A stretch of DNA of 64,000 nucleotides from UBA3937 sp050951585. GTDB taxonomy: Bacteria > Bacillota > Peptococcia > DRI-13 > DTU073. Positions 27,276-36,591 of this stretch are shown piece after piece. How positions within the stretch are numbered: position 1 is the first letter of the stretch; every line of letters begins with the position of its first letter. The notes below the pieces were generated by a model. It was not told the DNA's origin, made no database searches, and saw only the letters and a program-made list of their open reading frames with translations. The position numbers and the translations under genes were made by a program. Location of the stretch: positions 62,001 to 126,000 of the forward strand of contig JBMNJI010000006.1 in NCBI GenBank assembly GCA_050951585.1. The letters are read 5' to 3'.

Positions 27276-27329
27276 TTATTTATACCCCTTATCTATACCC
27301 GTTAAATGTGCAAAAAGGAGGTAGCTGAC

Positions 27330-28598
27330 ATGTTAACAACCAGACCAAGAGGAACCAATGATATACTGCCGGGGGAAATTGAAAGATGGCAGTATTTAGA
27401 GAGTGTTTTGCGGGAAGTAGCTGAATTATATGGCTATCAGGAAATCCGCACCCCTATTTTTGAGCATACCGAGCTTTTTCAACGGGGTGTTGGGGAAACC
27501 TCAGATATCGTGGAAAAAGAAATGTATACATTTATCGACCGGGGAGAACGTTCCCTGACCCTTAGGCCGGAAGGCACGGCTTCCACCGTGCGGGCCTTAT
27601 TAGAACACAAGCGGCATACCGGCCCGCTTCCGGTGAAGTTTTATTATATCGGGCCGATGTTCCGTTATGATCGTCCGCAAGCCGGACGGTTCCGGCAATT
27701 TCATCAGTTTGGGGTAGAGGTTTTTGGGGCCGCTGAACCGGGCCTCGATGCGGAAGTAATTGCGATGTCCATGGATATTTACGGACGGTTGGGTTTGCAT
27801 AATTTGCACGTGGAGCTGAATAGCGTCGGTTGCCCCCAATGCAGGAAGGTGTACCGGGAGGCCTTACAAAATTATTTAAAGGATAAACTGGCGGAGCTTT
27901 GTCCCACTTGTCAGGGCAGATATTCTAAAAACCCTTTGCGCATTTTTGACTGTAAAAGTCCGCAGTGCCAGCAGTTGGTCGCGGATGCGCCCACCATTAA
28001 CCAGATGCTTTGTACGGACTGTCAGGCGCATTTTCAGCAGGTGCAGGAATACTTACGGGAGTTGAAAATCTCTTTTAACTTAAATCCCGGTTTGGTACGC
28101 GGGCTTGATTATTATACGCGGACAGCCTTTGAGATTGTGGCTGAAGGGATAGGAGCGCAAAGCGCGATCGGCGGCGGAGGCAGGTATGATAATTTAGTGG
28201 AAGAGTGTGGCGGACCTTCCCTGCCGGGGATTGGCTATGCGATGGGCCTGGAAAGAATCCTGCTCACCCTGGAAGAGCAACAGGTCAGTTTACCTCTGCC
28301 CGCCCGCAAAACGATTTTTCTGGCGGCGATAGGAGAGGAAGCTCAAAAAGCGGCGGCTATCCTGGCGCAGGATCTGCGGAAGGCCGGCTTGCCTGCCGAG
28401 CGTGATTATCAAGGACGCAGCTTGAAAGCACAGTTGAAGACAGCCCATCGGCTGGAGGCCTCCTATACGCTTATCATCGGGGAGGAAGAAATGCAAAAAG
28501 GCATTGTGCAATTGCGCAAAATGCTGGAAAGTCAACAGTTATGCCTGCCCTGGCCGGAGGTCGTTCCCTATCTAAAAAAGGAACTGGGAAAGGATTAG
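27330..28598 (+). CDS. hisS: Histidine-tRNA ligase
   Basis: Class II aminoacyl-tRNA synthetase, 422 residues. Motif 2 region TLRPEGTASTVRA, the histidine-A region LVRGLDYYTRTAFEI, and GGGRYDNLVEECGG are visible, with an anticodon-binding domain at the C-terminus. ATG 27330 is chosen because AAAAGGAGG lies just before it; an upstream in-frame ATG at 27306 overlaps that site. It is controlled by the T-box leader and shares a transcript with aspS. Confidence 0.97.
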   Translation: MLTTRPRGTNDILPGEIERWQYLESVLREVAELYGYQEIRTPIFEHTELFQRGVGETSDIVEKEMYTFIDRGERSLTLRPEGTASTVRALLEHKRHTGPLPVKFYYIGPMFRYDRPQAGRFRQFHQFGVEVFGAAEPGLDAEVIAMSMDIYGRLGLHNLHVELNSVGCPQCRKVYREALQNYLKDKLAELCPTCQGRYSKNPLRIFDCKSPQCQQLVADAPTINQMLCTDCQAHFQQVQEYLRELKISFNLNPGLVRGLDYYTRTAFEIVAEGIGAQSAIGGGGRYDNLVEECGGPSLPGIGYAMGLERILLTLEEQQVSLPLPARKTIFLAAIGEEAQKAAAILAQDLRKAGLPAERDYQGRSLKAQLKTAHRLEASYTLIIGEEEMQKGIVQLRKMLESQQLCLPWPEVVPYLKKELGKD

Positions 28599-28669
28599 GC
28601 AAGGCTTTTGGAATTAGGAAAGGCTTGAGAAACTATGCAAAAGAGGTAAAAAGGAGGAAGTTTATTGCG

Positions 28670-30448
28670 ATGAGTGAGTCGATTAGCGGCTTAAAAAGAA
28701 GCCATTATTGCGGGTGTGTCAAAAAAGAGCTGGTTGGACAGGAAGTAACCTTAATGGGGTGGGTCCACCGGCGGAGAGATCATGGCGGCGTGATTTTTGT
28801 TGATTTAAGAGATCGGGAAGGTCTTGTTCAGGTTGTGATTAATCCGGAGATTGGGGAAGAATTGTTTCATAAAGCCGAAACTGTGCGTAATGAATACGTG
28901 CTTGCGGTCGTAGGAACGGTTAACCCGCGCCCGGAAGGGACAGTTAATCCTAGTCTGTCTACCGGTGAGATCGAGGTCATTGCCCGGGAGCTACGGATTC
29001 TTAGTGCGGCCAAGACACCACCATTTTACATTGATGATGAGGTTGACGTTGATGAAATGGTGCGTTTGAGATATCGTTATCTTGATTTACGCCGCCCGAT
29101 TATGCAAAAGGGGTTAATTTTGCGCCACAAGGCGGTAAAAACGATCCGTGATTATTTTTACGCCCAGGGATTTCTGGAGATTGAGACGCCTGTTTTAACC
29201 AAAAGCACTCCGGAGGGGGCCCGCGATTATTTAGTGCCCAGTCGGCTTCACGAAGGAGAGTTCTTCGCTTTACCGCAATCCCCGCAGATTTTTAAGCAAT
29301 TATTAATGGTGGCCGGAATGGATAAATACTTTCAGTTGGCCCGTTGCTTCCGTGACGAGGATTTACGTGCCGACCGTCAGCCGGAATTCACCCAGTTAGA
29401 TGCCGAAATGTCTTTTGTGGAACGGGATGATGTGCTCACCGTCATGGAAGGAATGATTGCGCAGTTATTTAAGGAATGTATGGGGATTGAAGTGAAGACT
29501 CCGCTAACCCGTTTAAGCTATCAGGAGGCCATGAACCGTTTTGGGGTAGATAAACCGGATCTGCGCTTTGGGCTGGAATTAGTGGACATTGCTGATGAGG
29601 TGCGGAATTGTGGGTTTAAGGTATTTGCCCAGGTGCTGGAAAACGGCGGACAGGTCAAAGGAATTAATGCAAAGGGGTGTGCCGGTTATTCCCGGAAGGA
29701 TCTTGATGATTTGACCAAATTAGCAGGGATTTATGGGGCGAAAGGGCTGGCTTATTTAATTCTTACTGAAGAAGGGATTAAGTCTCCCATTGCCAAATTT
29801 TTTACTCCGGAACAGCTTGAGCGGATTGTGGCTAAAATGGAGGGTAAAGCAGGGGATTTATTACTTTTTGTGGCGGACAGTCCGGAGATTGTGGCCGCTG
29901 CCTTAGGACACCTTCGTCTGGAATTAGGGGCCAGGCTTAACCTGATTAATGAACAGGAATTCAATTTCCTGTGGGTTGTTGATTTCCCGTTATTTGAATA
30001 CAGTGAAGAGGAAAAGCGTTGGGTCGCGATGCATCATCCCTTTACCTCACCGGTCGAAGAAGATCTTCCGTACATGGAGAGCGACCCGGGCAGGGTCAGG
30101 GCGAAGGCTTATGACCTGATTTTGAATGGGGTGGAAATAGGCGGCGGCAGTATCAGGATTCACCGCCGGAATGTGCAGGAGCTTATGTTTAAGGTTTTAG
30201 GAATCTCACCGGAAGAATCACAGGCCAAATTTGGTTACTTACTGGATGCTTTCGAATATGGAGTGCCGCCCCACGGGGGAATTGCTTTTGGCATAGATCG
30301 GTTGATTATGCTGATGGCGAAGCGGATGAGCATCAGAGATGTGATTGCTTTCCCCAAAACCCAAAGCGCCATGGATTTAATGCTGCAGGCTCCTTCTGAG
30401 GTAACGCCGCTGCAATTAAAAGAACTGCATCTCAGAATTAAAAACTAA
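28670..30448 (+). CDS. aspS: Aspartate-tRNA ligase
   Basis: Class IIb synthetase of bacterial AspRS type, 592 residues. An N-terminal OB anticodon-binding domain (VTLMGWVHRRRDHGG) is followed by the catalytic core with the bacterial GAD insertion. Landmarks: FLEIETPVLTKSTPEGARD, QSPQIFKQLLM, CFRDEDLRADRQPEFTQ, and GIDRLIM near the end. ATG 28670 follows AAGGAGG with a 12-base spacing; the frame is open further upstream but with no better site. It is co-transcribed with hisS. Confidence 0.96.
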   Translation: MSESISGLKRSHYCGCVKKELVGQEVTLMGWVHRRRDHGGVIFVDLRDREGLVQVVINPEIGEELFHKAETVRNEYVLAVVGTVNPRPEGTVNPSLSTGEIEVIARELRILSAAKTPPFYIDDEVDVDEMVRLRYRYLDLRRPIMQKGLILRHKAVKTIRDYFYAQGFLEIETPVLTKSTPEGARDYLVPSRLHEGEFFALPQSPQIFKQLLMVAGMDKYFQLARCFRDEDLRADRQPEFTQLDAEMSFVERDDVLTVMEGMIAQLFKECMGIEVKTPLTRLSYQEAMNRFGVDKPDLRFGLELVDIADEVRNCGFKVFAQVLENGGQVKGINAKGCAGYSRKDLDDLTKLAGIYGAKGLAYLILTEEGIKSPIAKFFTPEQLERIVAKMEGKAGDLLLFVADSPEIVAAALGHLRLELGARLNLINEQEFNFLWVVDFPLFEYSEEEKRWVAMHHPFTSPVEEDLPYMESDPGRVRAKAYDLILNGVEIGGGSIRIHRRNVQELMFKVLGISPEESQAKFGYLLDAFEYGVPPHGGIAFGIDRLIMLMAKRMSIRDVIAFPKTQSAMDLMLQAPSEVTPLQLKELHLRIKN

Positions 30449-30506
30449 GGTCTGGCCACCGGTAAATATTGGTGAAAAGAATATACGGGCAGATTACTTG
30501 AAAAAA

Positions 30507-30535
30507 TTGTGTAATTATGTTAACATGTATATAAA
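30507..30535 (+). promoter_or_regulatory. Promoter for the 6S-like RNA
   Basis: TTGTGT (30507-30512), a 17-base spacer and TATAAA (30530-30535). It is placed 59 bases after aspS, about 7-10 bases before the predicted RNA start. Confidence 0.6.
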
Positions 30536-30542
30536 TAAAGCA

Positions 30543-30745
30543 AATGACAACTTACTTTAAACCCTACAGTGCGCGTGATAAAGCCGATTAGTTTTAAACC
30601 AACACTTTTACCTAGGGAGTCTGTACTCTGGTTGTAGCTTGCAGGCCCGCTTTGACGGGACACAAAAAGCAGTCAGGAGGACACCCACCTGCATACGCAG
30701 GTTCAAAACAACGGCGACACGGCATAGTGGGGTTTGCAGACATAA
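30543..30745 (+). ncRNA. ssrS: Probable 6S RNA
   Basis: This interval has its own promoter and terminator and no convincing protein. AAACCCTAC (30558-30566) pairs with GTGGGGTTT (30727-30735), and the stem continues as GTGC with GCAT, giving a long closing stem. A long imperfect hairpin capped by CCCG-CTTTGA-CGGG fills the centre, and a small CCTGC-ATAC-GCAGG hairpin sits on the 3' side of the central bubble. This architecture is that of 6S RNA, which binds housekeeping RNA polymerase. In Bacillus the 6S-1 gene bsrA lies by aspS and yrvM (tcdA); here aspS is directly upstream and tcdA is one gene downstream. Confidence 0.7.
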
Positions 30746-30752
30746 AAAAGCG

Positions 30753-30793
30753 ATTGCTTTCAGTACCATCGCATACTGAAAGCAATTTTTTTA
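30753..30793 (+). terminator. Terminator of the 6S-like RNA
   Basis: A perfect 13-bp stem (ATTGCTTTCAGTA with its complement) with an 8-base loop is followed by seven T. Confidence 0.93.
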
Positions 30794-30914
30794 GGAAAAA
30801 TAGAATATTAGCAGGAATTAAGGAAGTCTGCGTTGAATATTCTAAACATTAGGTGATTTATTCTCCTATAGTTTGTTTTTGTCTATATTGATAAACTCTT
30901 CGGAGGTTTAATAA

Positions 30915-32657
30915 ATGGATAATTCGACCGGTACAGAAAAACATACTGCGAATACGCCAAGCCCAAAAAATCAAATAGCGGCATGTAATATAAAAAAGGA
31001 TCGGGACGTGATGTATAGTTTAAAAGCGTACTTCTGTAGCACGATTACCATAGTCTGTGTGTTACTATTTGCTTATAATACCTTTATTACCGAAACTAAT
31101 ATTATTTACAACGTCCTTTTTTTCCTGCCGATTTTGCTGTGCGGGCTCTGGTTTGACAAAATGACGGGAATAGGGGTAGCTGTACTTTTTAGTATACTAA
31201 TTATTGTTAATAATTTGCTTGTTGGTTCGCAATTCCCTACGGAAGACTATATCCTCGTTATTACCTTTTTGCTGGTTAGTTATGTCCTGGGTATCTTACA
31301 GGAAAAAGGCCAGCTGGCCGAGAAAATAATTAAACATCATGCGTATCATGATTCATTAACCGGTTTGCCGAATAGATTAATGTTTGAAGAGCTTCTGCAA
31401 AAGGAGTTAGTCAACTGTGACAAAAAAAACAGTAACCTGGCAATATATCTCGTTGATTTAGACAGATTTAAATATATTAACGATATTCTTGGGCATATTG
31501 CCGGGGATAATTTATTAATTACCGTCAGCGAAAGACTGAAAAACAATCTACCCGAAGGGGCGTTTATTGCCCGCTCCGGTGGGGATGAATTTCTCATTAC
31601 TGTTCCTGGAATCACCGAAGAACGCGAGTTTGTGGAAATTGCGAATGATATTCTTAATGCTTTTAAAAATAAATTTGTGATTTATGAACGAGAAGTATAT
31701 TTAACCATCAGTGTGGGGATAAGCATTTTTCCAAACCACGGCAGAGATACAAAAAGCTTAATTTCCAATGCTGATATTGCCATGCACAAAGCCAAGGAAT
31801 TTGGCAAGAATTCTTATGACTTTTTCAGCACTGAAATGAACAAGGATATTTCGGAGAGGCTGAATATTGCCAATAACTTGCGCCAGATTGTCGAAGAGAA
31901 AAAATATGATTCTTTTGTTTTGCATTATCAGCCTTTGGTTGAATCTGAAACAGGAAGAATTAATGGTGTTGAAGCGCTAATCCGTTGGAATCATCCTGAA
32001 AAAGGGCTGATTTATCCCGGTAAGTTTATTCAGATTGCGGAGGAGACCGGCTTAATTGTGGCAATCGGGAAATGGGTCTTGCGTACGGCTTGCCTGCAGG
32101 TAAAAAAGTGGCAGGAGACTTGTTTTCCTAATTTAAGAATCTCCGTGAATATTTCCGAGCAACAGTTGCGGGATAAAAACTTTTTTCATGATGTTGTGAA
32201 AATACTTGAGGAAACGGAATTTGATCCATTGTATTTAGAGCTTGAGATTACCGAAAGTATTGCGATGAATAATTCGGAACGGAATATTCACATTCTGGAC
32301 CAATTACGCAGTATCGGGGTTAGAATTGCTCTCGATGATTTTGGTTCCGGATACTCCTCCTTGAATTACTTGGGCACCTTACCCATTAATATTCTCAAAG
32401 TTGATTATGATTTAGTGCGTGAGATACCTTTTAATCTGAAAAATTCAGCGATCGCTACTTCGATTATCTCCTTAGCCGAATGTTTAAATTATGAGGTAGT
32501 CGCTGAAGGGGTGGAAACAGAAGAACAGCTTGATTTCTTCCGCCAGCAAAAATGTAAATACATTCAAGGGTATGTTTTTAGTAAGCCTTTGCCTGCCCAG
32601 GAGTTGGAGCAGTTATTAGGACAGGGTGTAGCAGAGCAAGAAACGGGGAATACATAA
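30915..32657 (+). CDS. Membrane-bound GGDEF-EAL cyclic-di-GMP signalling protein
   Basis: Protein of 580 residues with four or five N-terminal membrane helices (about residues 35-125), a GGDEF diguanylate cyclase domain (HDSLTGLPNRLMFEE, then ARSGGDEFLI) and an EAL phosphodiesterase domain (GVEALIRWNHP, ELEITES, DDFGSGYSSL, IQGYVFSKPLP). Both domains keep their catalytic signatures. The product-inhibition RxxD site five residues before GGDEF is absent. It could make or degrade c-di-GMP depending on the signal sensed by the membrane part. A CGGAGG site precedes ATG 30915. It sits between the 6S-like RNA and tcdA and looks inserted into an otherwise conserved neighbourhood. Confidence 0.92.
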   Translation: MDNSTGTEKHTANTPSPKNQIAACNIKKDRDVMYSLKAYFCSTITIVCVLLFAYNTFITETNIIYNVLFFLPILLCGLWFDKMTGIGVAVLFSILIIVNNLLVGSQFPTEDYILVITFLLVSYVLGILQEKGQLAEKIIKHHAYHDSLTGLPNRLMFEELLQKELVNCDKKNSNLAIYLVDLDRFKYINDILGHIAGDNLLITVSERLKNNLPEGAFIARSGGDEFLITVPGITEEREFVEIANDILNAFKNKFVIYEREVYLTISVGISIFPNHGRDTKSLISNADIAMHKAKEFGKNSYDFFSTEMNKDISERLNIANNLRQIVEEKKYDSFVLHYQPLVESETGRINGVEALIRWNHPEKGLIYPGKFIQIAEETGLIVAIGKWVLRTACLQVKKWQETCFPNLRISVNISEQQLRDKNFFHDVVKILEETEFDPLYLELEITESIAMNNSERNIHILDQLRSIGVRIALDDFGSGYSSLNYLGTLPINILKVDYDLVREIPFNLKNSAIATSIISLAECLNYEVVAEGVETEEQLDFFRQQKCKYIQGYVFSKPLPAQELEQLLGQGVAEQETGNT

Positions 32658-32721
32658 TTATTAAGAGGGCTTTGTTGCGGGTAGTTTGTTTGATGAGACG
32701 AGATAATAGGAGGATTATCTG

Positions 32722-33426
32722 TTGGATCAGTTTGCTCGGACCAGATTATTACTGGGCGATGAAGGATTAGCACGCTTGGCTGGTAGCAAGGTAATGATTT
32801 TTGGGGTTGGCGGAGTAGGATCGTTTACGGTGGAGGCTCTCGCCAGAGCTGGTGTAGGGCATCTGGTGCTGGTTGACTTTGATATGGTGGATGTTACCAA
32901 TATTAATCGGCAGCTTCCGGCTTTATTATCGACGGTGGGTAGTTTCAAGGTGGATGTTCTGAAAAAGCGCATTGCCGATATTAATGAGAAGGCGCAGGTT
33001 ACTGTTTATCGTGAAAAGGTGACGCCTGAGAATGTAAGGATTTTCTTTCAGGAAAATCCTTCTTATGTTGTTGATGCGATTGATATGGTAAGCGGAAAAA
33101 TTGCGATCATTGAAGCAGCGCTTGGCGCGGGCATTCCTTTTATGTCGGCTTTGGGAGCGGGAAACCGTTTGGACCCGACCAAGTTGCAAATAGGCGATAT
33201 AAGCGAAACGACCGGAGACCCATTGGCACGGATTATGCGCAGAGAATTACGTAAAAGAGGGATCAAAAAGGGGGTGAAGGTGGTTTATTCGACCGAATTG
33301 CCCCTTAAACCAGGAGAAGAAGACAGGCAGGAGTTGACGCGGCGGGTCCCCGGCAGTATTTCTTATGTCCCGTCCGTGGCGGGGCTTTTTTTAGCAGCGC
33401 AAGTTGTCCGTGATTTACTGGATTGA
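32722..33426 (+). CDS. tcdA: tRNA threonylcarbamoyladenosine dehydratase TcdA (YrvM)
   Basis: E1/ThiF-like enzyme that uses ATP to cyclise t6A37 of tRNA to ct6A. It is 234 residues long. Nucleotide-binding motif GVGGVGSFTVEALA, then VLVDFDMVDVTNINRQ and the family-typical ETTGDPLARIMRRELR region. It starts at TTG 32722 behind AGGAGG. The neighbourhood (aspS, tcdA, rarA, nifS, mnmA) is the Bacillus yrvM-yrvN-yrvO-trmU block. Confidence 0.94.
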   Translation: MDQFARTRLLLGDEGLARLAGSKVMIFGVGGVGSFTVEALARAGVGHLVLVDFDMVDVTNINRQLPALLSTVGSFKVDVLKKRIADINEKAQVTVYREKVTPENVRIFFQENPSYVVDAIDMVSGKIAIIEAALGAGIPFMSALGAGNRLDPTKLQIGDISETTGDPLARIMRRELRKRGIKKGVKVVYSTELPLKPGEEDRQELTRRVPGSISYVPSVAGLFLAAQVVRDLLD

Positions 33427-33494
33427 CACACTGTTAACGTTAAATAATAATTATAGAAAATAGCAGCTTATTATAAGTGAATGGGAGGAATAAT

Positions 33495-33827
33495 ATGCCG
33501 AACGTAACACATCTTTCTGAAACAAATTTCAAGGCAGAGGTATTGGAGGCTAAAGAGCCTGTATTGGTTGATTTTTGGGCTCCCTGGTGTGGTCCCTGTA
33601 AAATGATCGGTCCAGTGATTGAAGAACTGAGTGATGAGTATCAGGGAAAAGCAAAAATCTGTAAATTAGATGTTGATGAAAACTCTGCCACAGCAAGCGA
33701 TTATGGGGTGATGAGTATTCCCACCATGATTATTTTTAAAGGTGGTCAAGAGATTAACCGGTTGGTTGGTTTTGTGCCGAAAGCAAGTATCACCCGGATT
33801 TTGGATGAGGCAATTTCCGCTCAGTAA
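33495..33827 (+). CDS. trxA: Thioredoxin
   Basis: Classic thioredoxin of 110 residues with the redox site WCGPCK and the cis-Pro loop MSIPTM. ATG 33495 has GGGAGGAA just upstream; a GTG at 33477 precedes that site and is rejected. A short terminator hairpin follows, so the gene is likely transcribed alone. A TrxB partner is not in this window. Confidence 0.96.
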   Translation: MPNVTHLSETNFKAEVLEAKEPVLVDFWAPWCGPCKMIGPVIEELSDEYQGKAKICKLDVDENSATASDYGVMSIPTMIIFKGGQEINRLVGFVPKASITRILDEAISAQ

Positions 33828-33925
33828 TAGCTTAGATCATAAAAAATTGCCTTACTCATGAAAGGGCTCAATCACTGCGGAATGCATCTGGCACCGCATG
33901 TGTAGGAAATGGGTTAGCGGCAGGG

Positions 33926-33955
33926 GCTGTTGACAAAAAGTTAACAGCTCTTTTC
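33926..33955 (+). terminator. Probable terminator after trxA
   Basis: GCTGTTGAC and GTTAACAGC form a 9-bp stem (one G-U pair) around AAAAA, followed by TCTTTTCT. Confidence 0.7.
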
Positions 33956-34023
33956 TAACGCATGAGTAGAAATTTATTCGATTGTCGCAAGCGAAAAAGG
34001 ATAAGACTAGAGAGTGATGTCTG

Positions 34024-35325
34024 ATGGATTTATTCTCCACAATTGAAAAAAAGGCACAGCAAGGCAGAATGCCGTTAGCAGCACGGTTACGGCCGCAAAA
34101 AATTGATGATGTTGTCGGACAGGAACATTTGCTGGCCCGGGGGAAACTCTTAAGAAGAGCAATTGAAGCCGATCAATTGGGCTCGTTAATTTTTTACGGA
34201 CCTCCCGGGACGGGAAAAACGACGCTGGCTTTTGTGATTGCGCAAACGACGAAAGCGCATTTCACCAAGATGAACGCGGTTACTTCCGGAGTGGCTGATT
34301 TACGGAAAGTGGTGCAGGAAGCTGAAGAACGGAGCAAATTCCATAATCAGGGGACGATCCTTTTTATTGATGAAATACATCGTTTTAATAAAGCTCAGCA
34401 AGATGCTTTACTGCCTGCTGTTGAGGAAGGCAAACTGGTCTTAATTGGAGCCACGACGGAAAATCCTTATTTTAGTGTTAATGCGGCGCTTCTTTCTCGT
34501 TCGCGTGTCTTTAAGTTGGAGCCTTTAAGTAAAGAAAACATCCTGGCTTTATTACAAAGGGCTCTGGCCGATGCCGAAAAAGGGCTTGGCAATTACCATT
34601 GCCGGGTTTCCGAAGAGGCCTTAAACCATTTGGCGGAAGCGGCACGGGGGGATGCGCGGTTAGCCTTGAATGGCCTTGAACTGGCGGTATTATCCACGTT
34701 GCCTGATGCCGAAGGAATAAGGGTCATTGATTTGACCGTGGCCGAGGAATCCATTCAGGAAAGAGCGATTGTCTACGATAAAATGGGCGATCAACACTAC
34801 GATGTTATTTCGGCGTTTATCAAAAGTATGCGTGGCTCGGATCCTGATGCGGTTTTGCATTATTTAGCGCGGATGCTTGCCGCCGGAGAAGACCCCCGCT
34901 TTATTGCCCGGCGCATTATGATCCATGCGGCCGAGGATGTTGGCTTGGCGGACCCGCAGGCCCTGGTGGTAGCCCAGGCTGCGGCGCGTGGCTTGGAAAT
35001 GGTGGGGTTACCGGAAGGACGCTTGTTGTTAGCTGAGGCCGCTTTATATATCGCATGTGCCCCGAAAAGCAACAGCGTTTTGGCGATTGATCAGGCTTTG
35101 GCAGATGTGCAAAAGGGGAATTATGGCGCGGTGCCGATGCACCTACGGGATGCCGGATACCCCGGGGCGGCGCAGTTGGGCTCCGGAAAAGGGTATCGTT
35201 ATCCCCATGATTATCCTGGTCATTATGTAAAGCAGGATTACCTTCCGGCCGAGCTGAAGCACACCAAATATTATCAACCATCCGGGATGGGGCAGGATCA
35301 GGGACCAAAGAAAGAATCAAGGTGA
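34024..35325 (+). CDS. rarA: Replication-associated recombination protein A (RarA/MgsA)
   Basis: AAA+ ATPase related to clamp loaders and RuvB that acts at stalled forks, 433 residues. Walker A GPPGTGKTT, Walker B LFIDEIHRFNKAQQD, sensor-1 GATTENPYF, and the C-terminal tetramerisation part with MRGSDPDAVLHYLARML and YRYPHDYPGHYV. In Bacillus this is yrvN, next to the cysteine desulfurase and mnmA, as here. Confidence 0.95.
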   Translation: MDLFSTIEKKAQQGRMPLAARLRPQKIDDVVGQEHLLARGKLLRRAIEADQLGSLIFYGPPGTGKTTLAFVIAQTTKAHFTKMNAVTSGVADLRKVVQEAEERSKFHNQGTILFIDEIHRFNKAQQDALLPAVEEGKLVLIGATTENPYFSVNAALLSRSRVFKLEPLSKENILALLQRALADAEKGLGNYHCRVSEEALNHLAEAARGDARLALNGLELAVLSTLPDAEGIRVIDLTVAEESIQERAIVYDKMGDQHYDVISAFIKSMRGSDPDAVLHYLARMLAAGEDPRFIARRIMIHAAEDVGLADPQALVVAQAAARGLEMVGLPEGRLLLAEAALYIACAPKSNSVLAIDQALADVQKGNYGAVPMHLRDAGYPGAAQLGSGKGYRYPHDYPGHYVKQDYLPAELKHTKYYQPSGMGQDQGPKKESR

Positions 35326-35448
35326 CTGCCGGGAAAGGGTAGTCGAAATTGGCCTGTTGAGCTGGAGCTTTTTGTTGGTGTACTAGTTGGGATAGTAAAA
35401 AGAAAGGCGAGTGATAATAGAGAAAAAGGCCAAAGGAGATGACCAGCT

Positions 35449-36591
35449 TTGCCGAAAGTCTATCTTGATCATAGTGCCACTACGCCGGTCCGGCCGGAGG
35501 TAGCCCGGCTGGTGATGGAATATATGACGGAGAAATTCGGGAATCCTTCTACTTTATATTTTTACGGACGGGAAGCAAAAAAGGCGGTAGAAAAAGCCCG
35601 GGAGCAGGTGGCGGCTTTAATCAAGGCTGATTCTGAAGAGATTATCTTTACCAGCGGAGGGACCGAAGGGGATAATTTGGCCATCCTGGGAATTGCCCGG
35701 GCGTATGCGGAAAATGGCCAGCATATTATCACTTCGGCGGTGGAACATCACGCCGTGTTGGAGGCGTGTCGCAGTCTCGAGCAGCAAGGTTTTCGCCTTA
35801 CTGTTCTGCCGGTGGACGAGGACGGCAGAGTAAGTGTGGCTGAACTGGAAAAAGCACTTTCGCCGGATACTATCTTAATCAGTATTATGCATGTCAATAA
35901 TGAAGTGGGGACAATTCAGCCTGTGGAGGAGATTGGTAAGCTGGCGCGGCAACGGGGCGTCATTTTGCATATTGATGGGGTGCAGTCGGTCGGAAAAGTG
36001 CCGGTGGATATTGGTGCACTTCAGGCAGACTTACTGACCGGTTCAGGACATAAGATTTACGGGCCTAAAGGAACGGGTTTTTTGTATTTGCGTAAAGGGA
36101 TAAAGCTTGCCCCGCTGGTGTGGGGTGGAGGGCAAGAAAAAGCATACCGTCCGGGCACGGAAAATGTCGCCGGCATCGTGGGGTTAGGTTTGGCGGCAGA
36201 GTTAGCCGGTCAGGAATTACACACGGAAATGCCCCGTCTGGCTACATTGCGGAATATGCTCATCAAAGGATTACAAGAGAACATCCCGGATACGAAGTTA
36301 AATGGACCGCAGGTGGGGCGTGTCCCGACTAATGTGAATTTACGGTTTGCCGGTGTGGAGGGCGAAGCGCTCCTGCAGGCCCTTGATCTAAAAGGGATTT
36401 GTGCCTCAAGCGGCTCCGCTTGCAGTGCCGGGGCTGTCAATCCTTCCCATGTTCTTTTGGCAATGGGACTGTCCAGGGCGGAGGCCAAAAGCTCATTAAG
36501 GATGACCTTAGGGAGAGACAATACGGAGGAACAAGTTGCTTATGTCTTAGAGCAATTACCACCGTTGATAGAAAGGTTGCGGAGAAAGTGA
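35449..36591 (+). CDS. Cysteine desulfurase (NifS/IscS type)
   Basis: PLP enzyme of 380 residues that takes sulfur from cysteine as a persulfide. The PLP lysine lies in TGSGHKIYGPKGTG, the catalytic Cys in CASSGSACSAG, and the N-terminal LDHSATTPV is typical. It starts at TTG 35449. The GTG start of mnmA overlaps its stop, so the pair probably supplies sulfur for 2-thiouridine in tRNA, like YrvO-MnmA of Bacillus. No CymR/IscR-like repressor gene lies between rarA and this gene, where Bacillus has one, and no IscU-like scaffold follows. Confidence 0.94.
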   Translation: MPKVYLDHSATTPVRPEVARLVMEYMTEKFGNPSTLYFYGREAKKAVEKAREQVAALIKADSEEIIFTSGGTEGDNLAILGIARAYAENGQHIITSAVEHHAVLEACRSLEQQGFRLTVLPVDEDGRVSVAELEKALSPDTILISIMHVNNEVGTIQPVEEIGKLARQRGVILHIDGVQSVGKVPVDIGALQADLLTGSGHKIYGPKGTGFLYLRKGIKLAPLVWGGGQEKAYRPGTENVAGIVGLGLAAELAGQELHTEMPRLATLRNMLIKGLQENIPDTKLNGPQVGRVPTNVNLRFAGVEGEALLQALDLKGICASSGSACSAGAVNPSHVLLAMGLSRAEAKSSLRMTLGRDNTEEQVAYVLEQLPPLIERLRRK

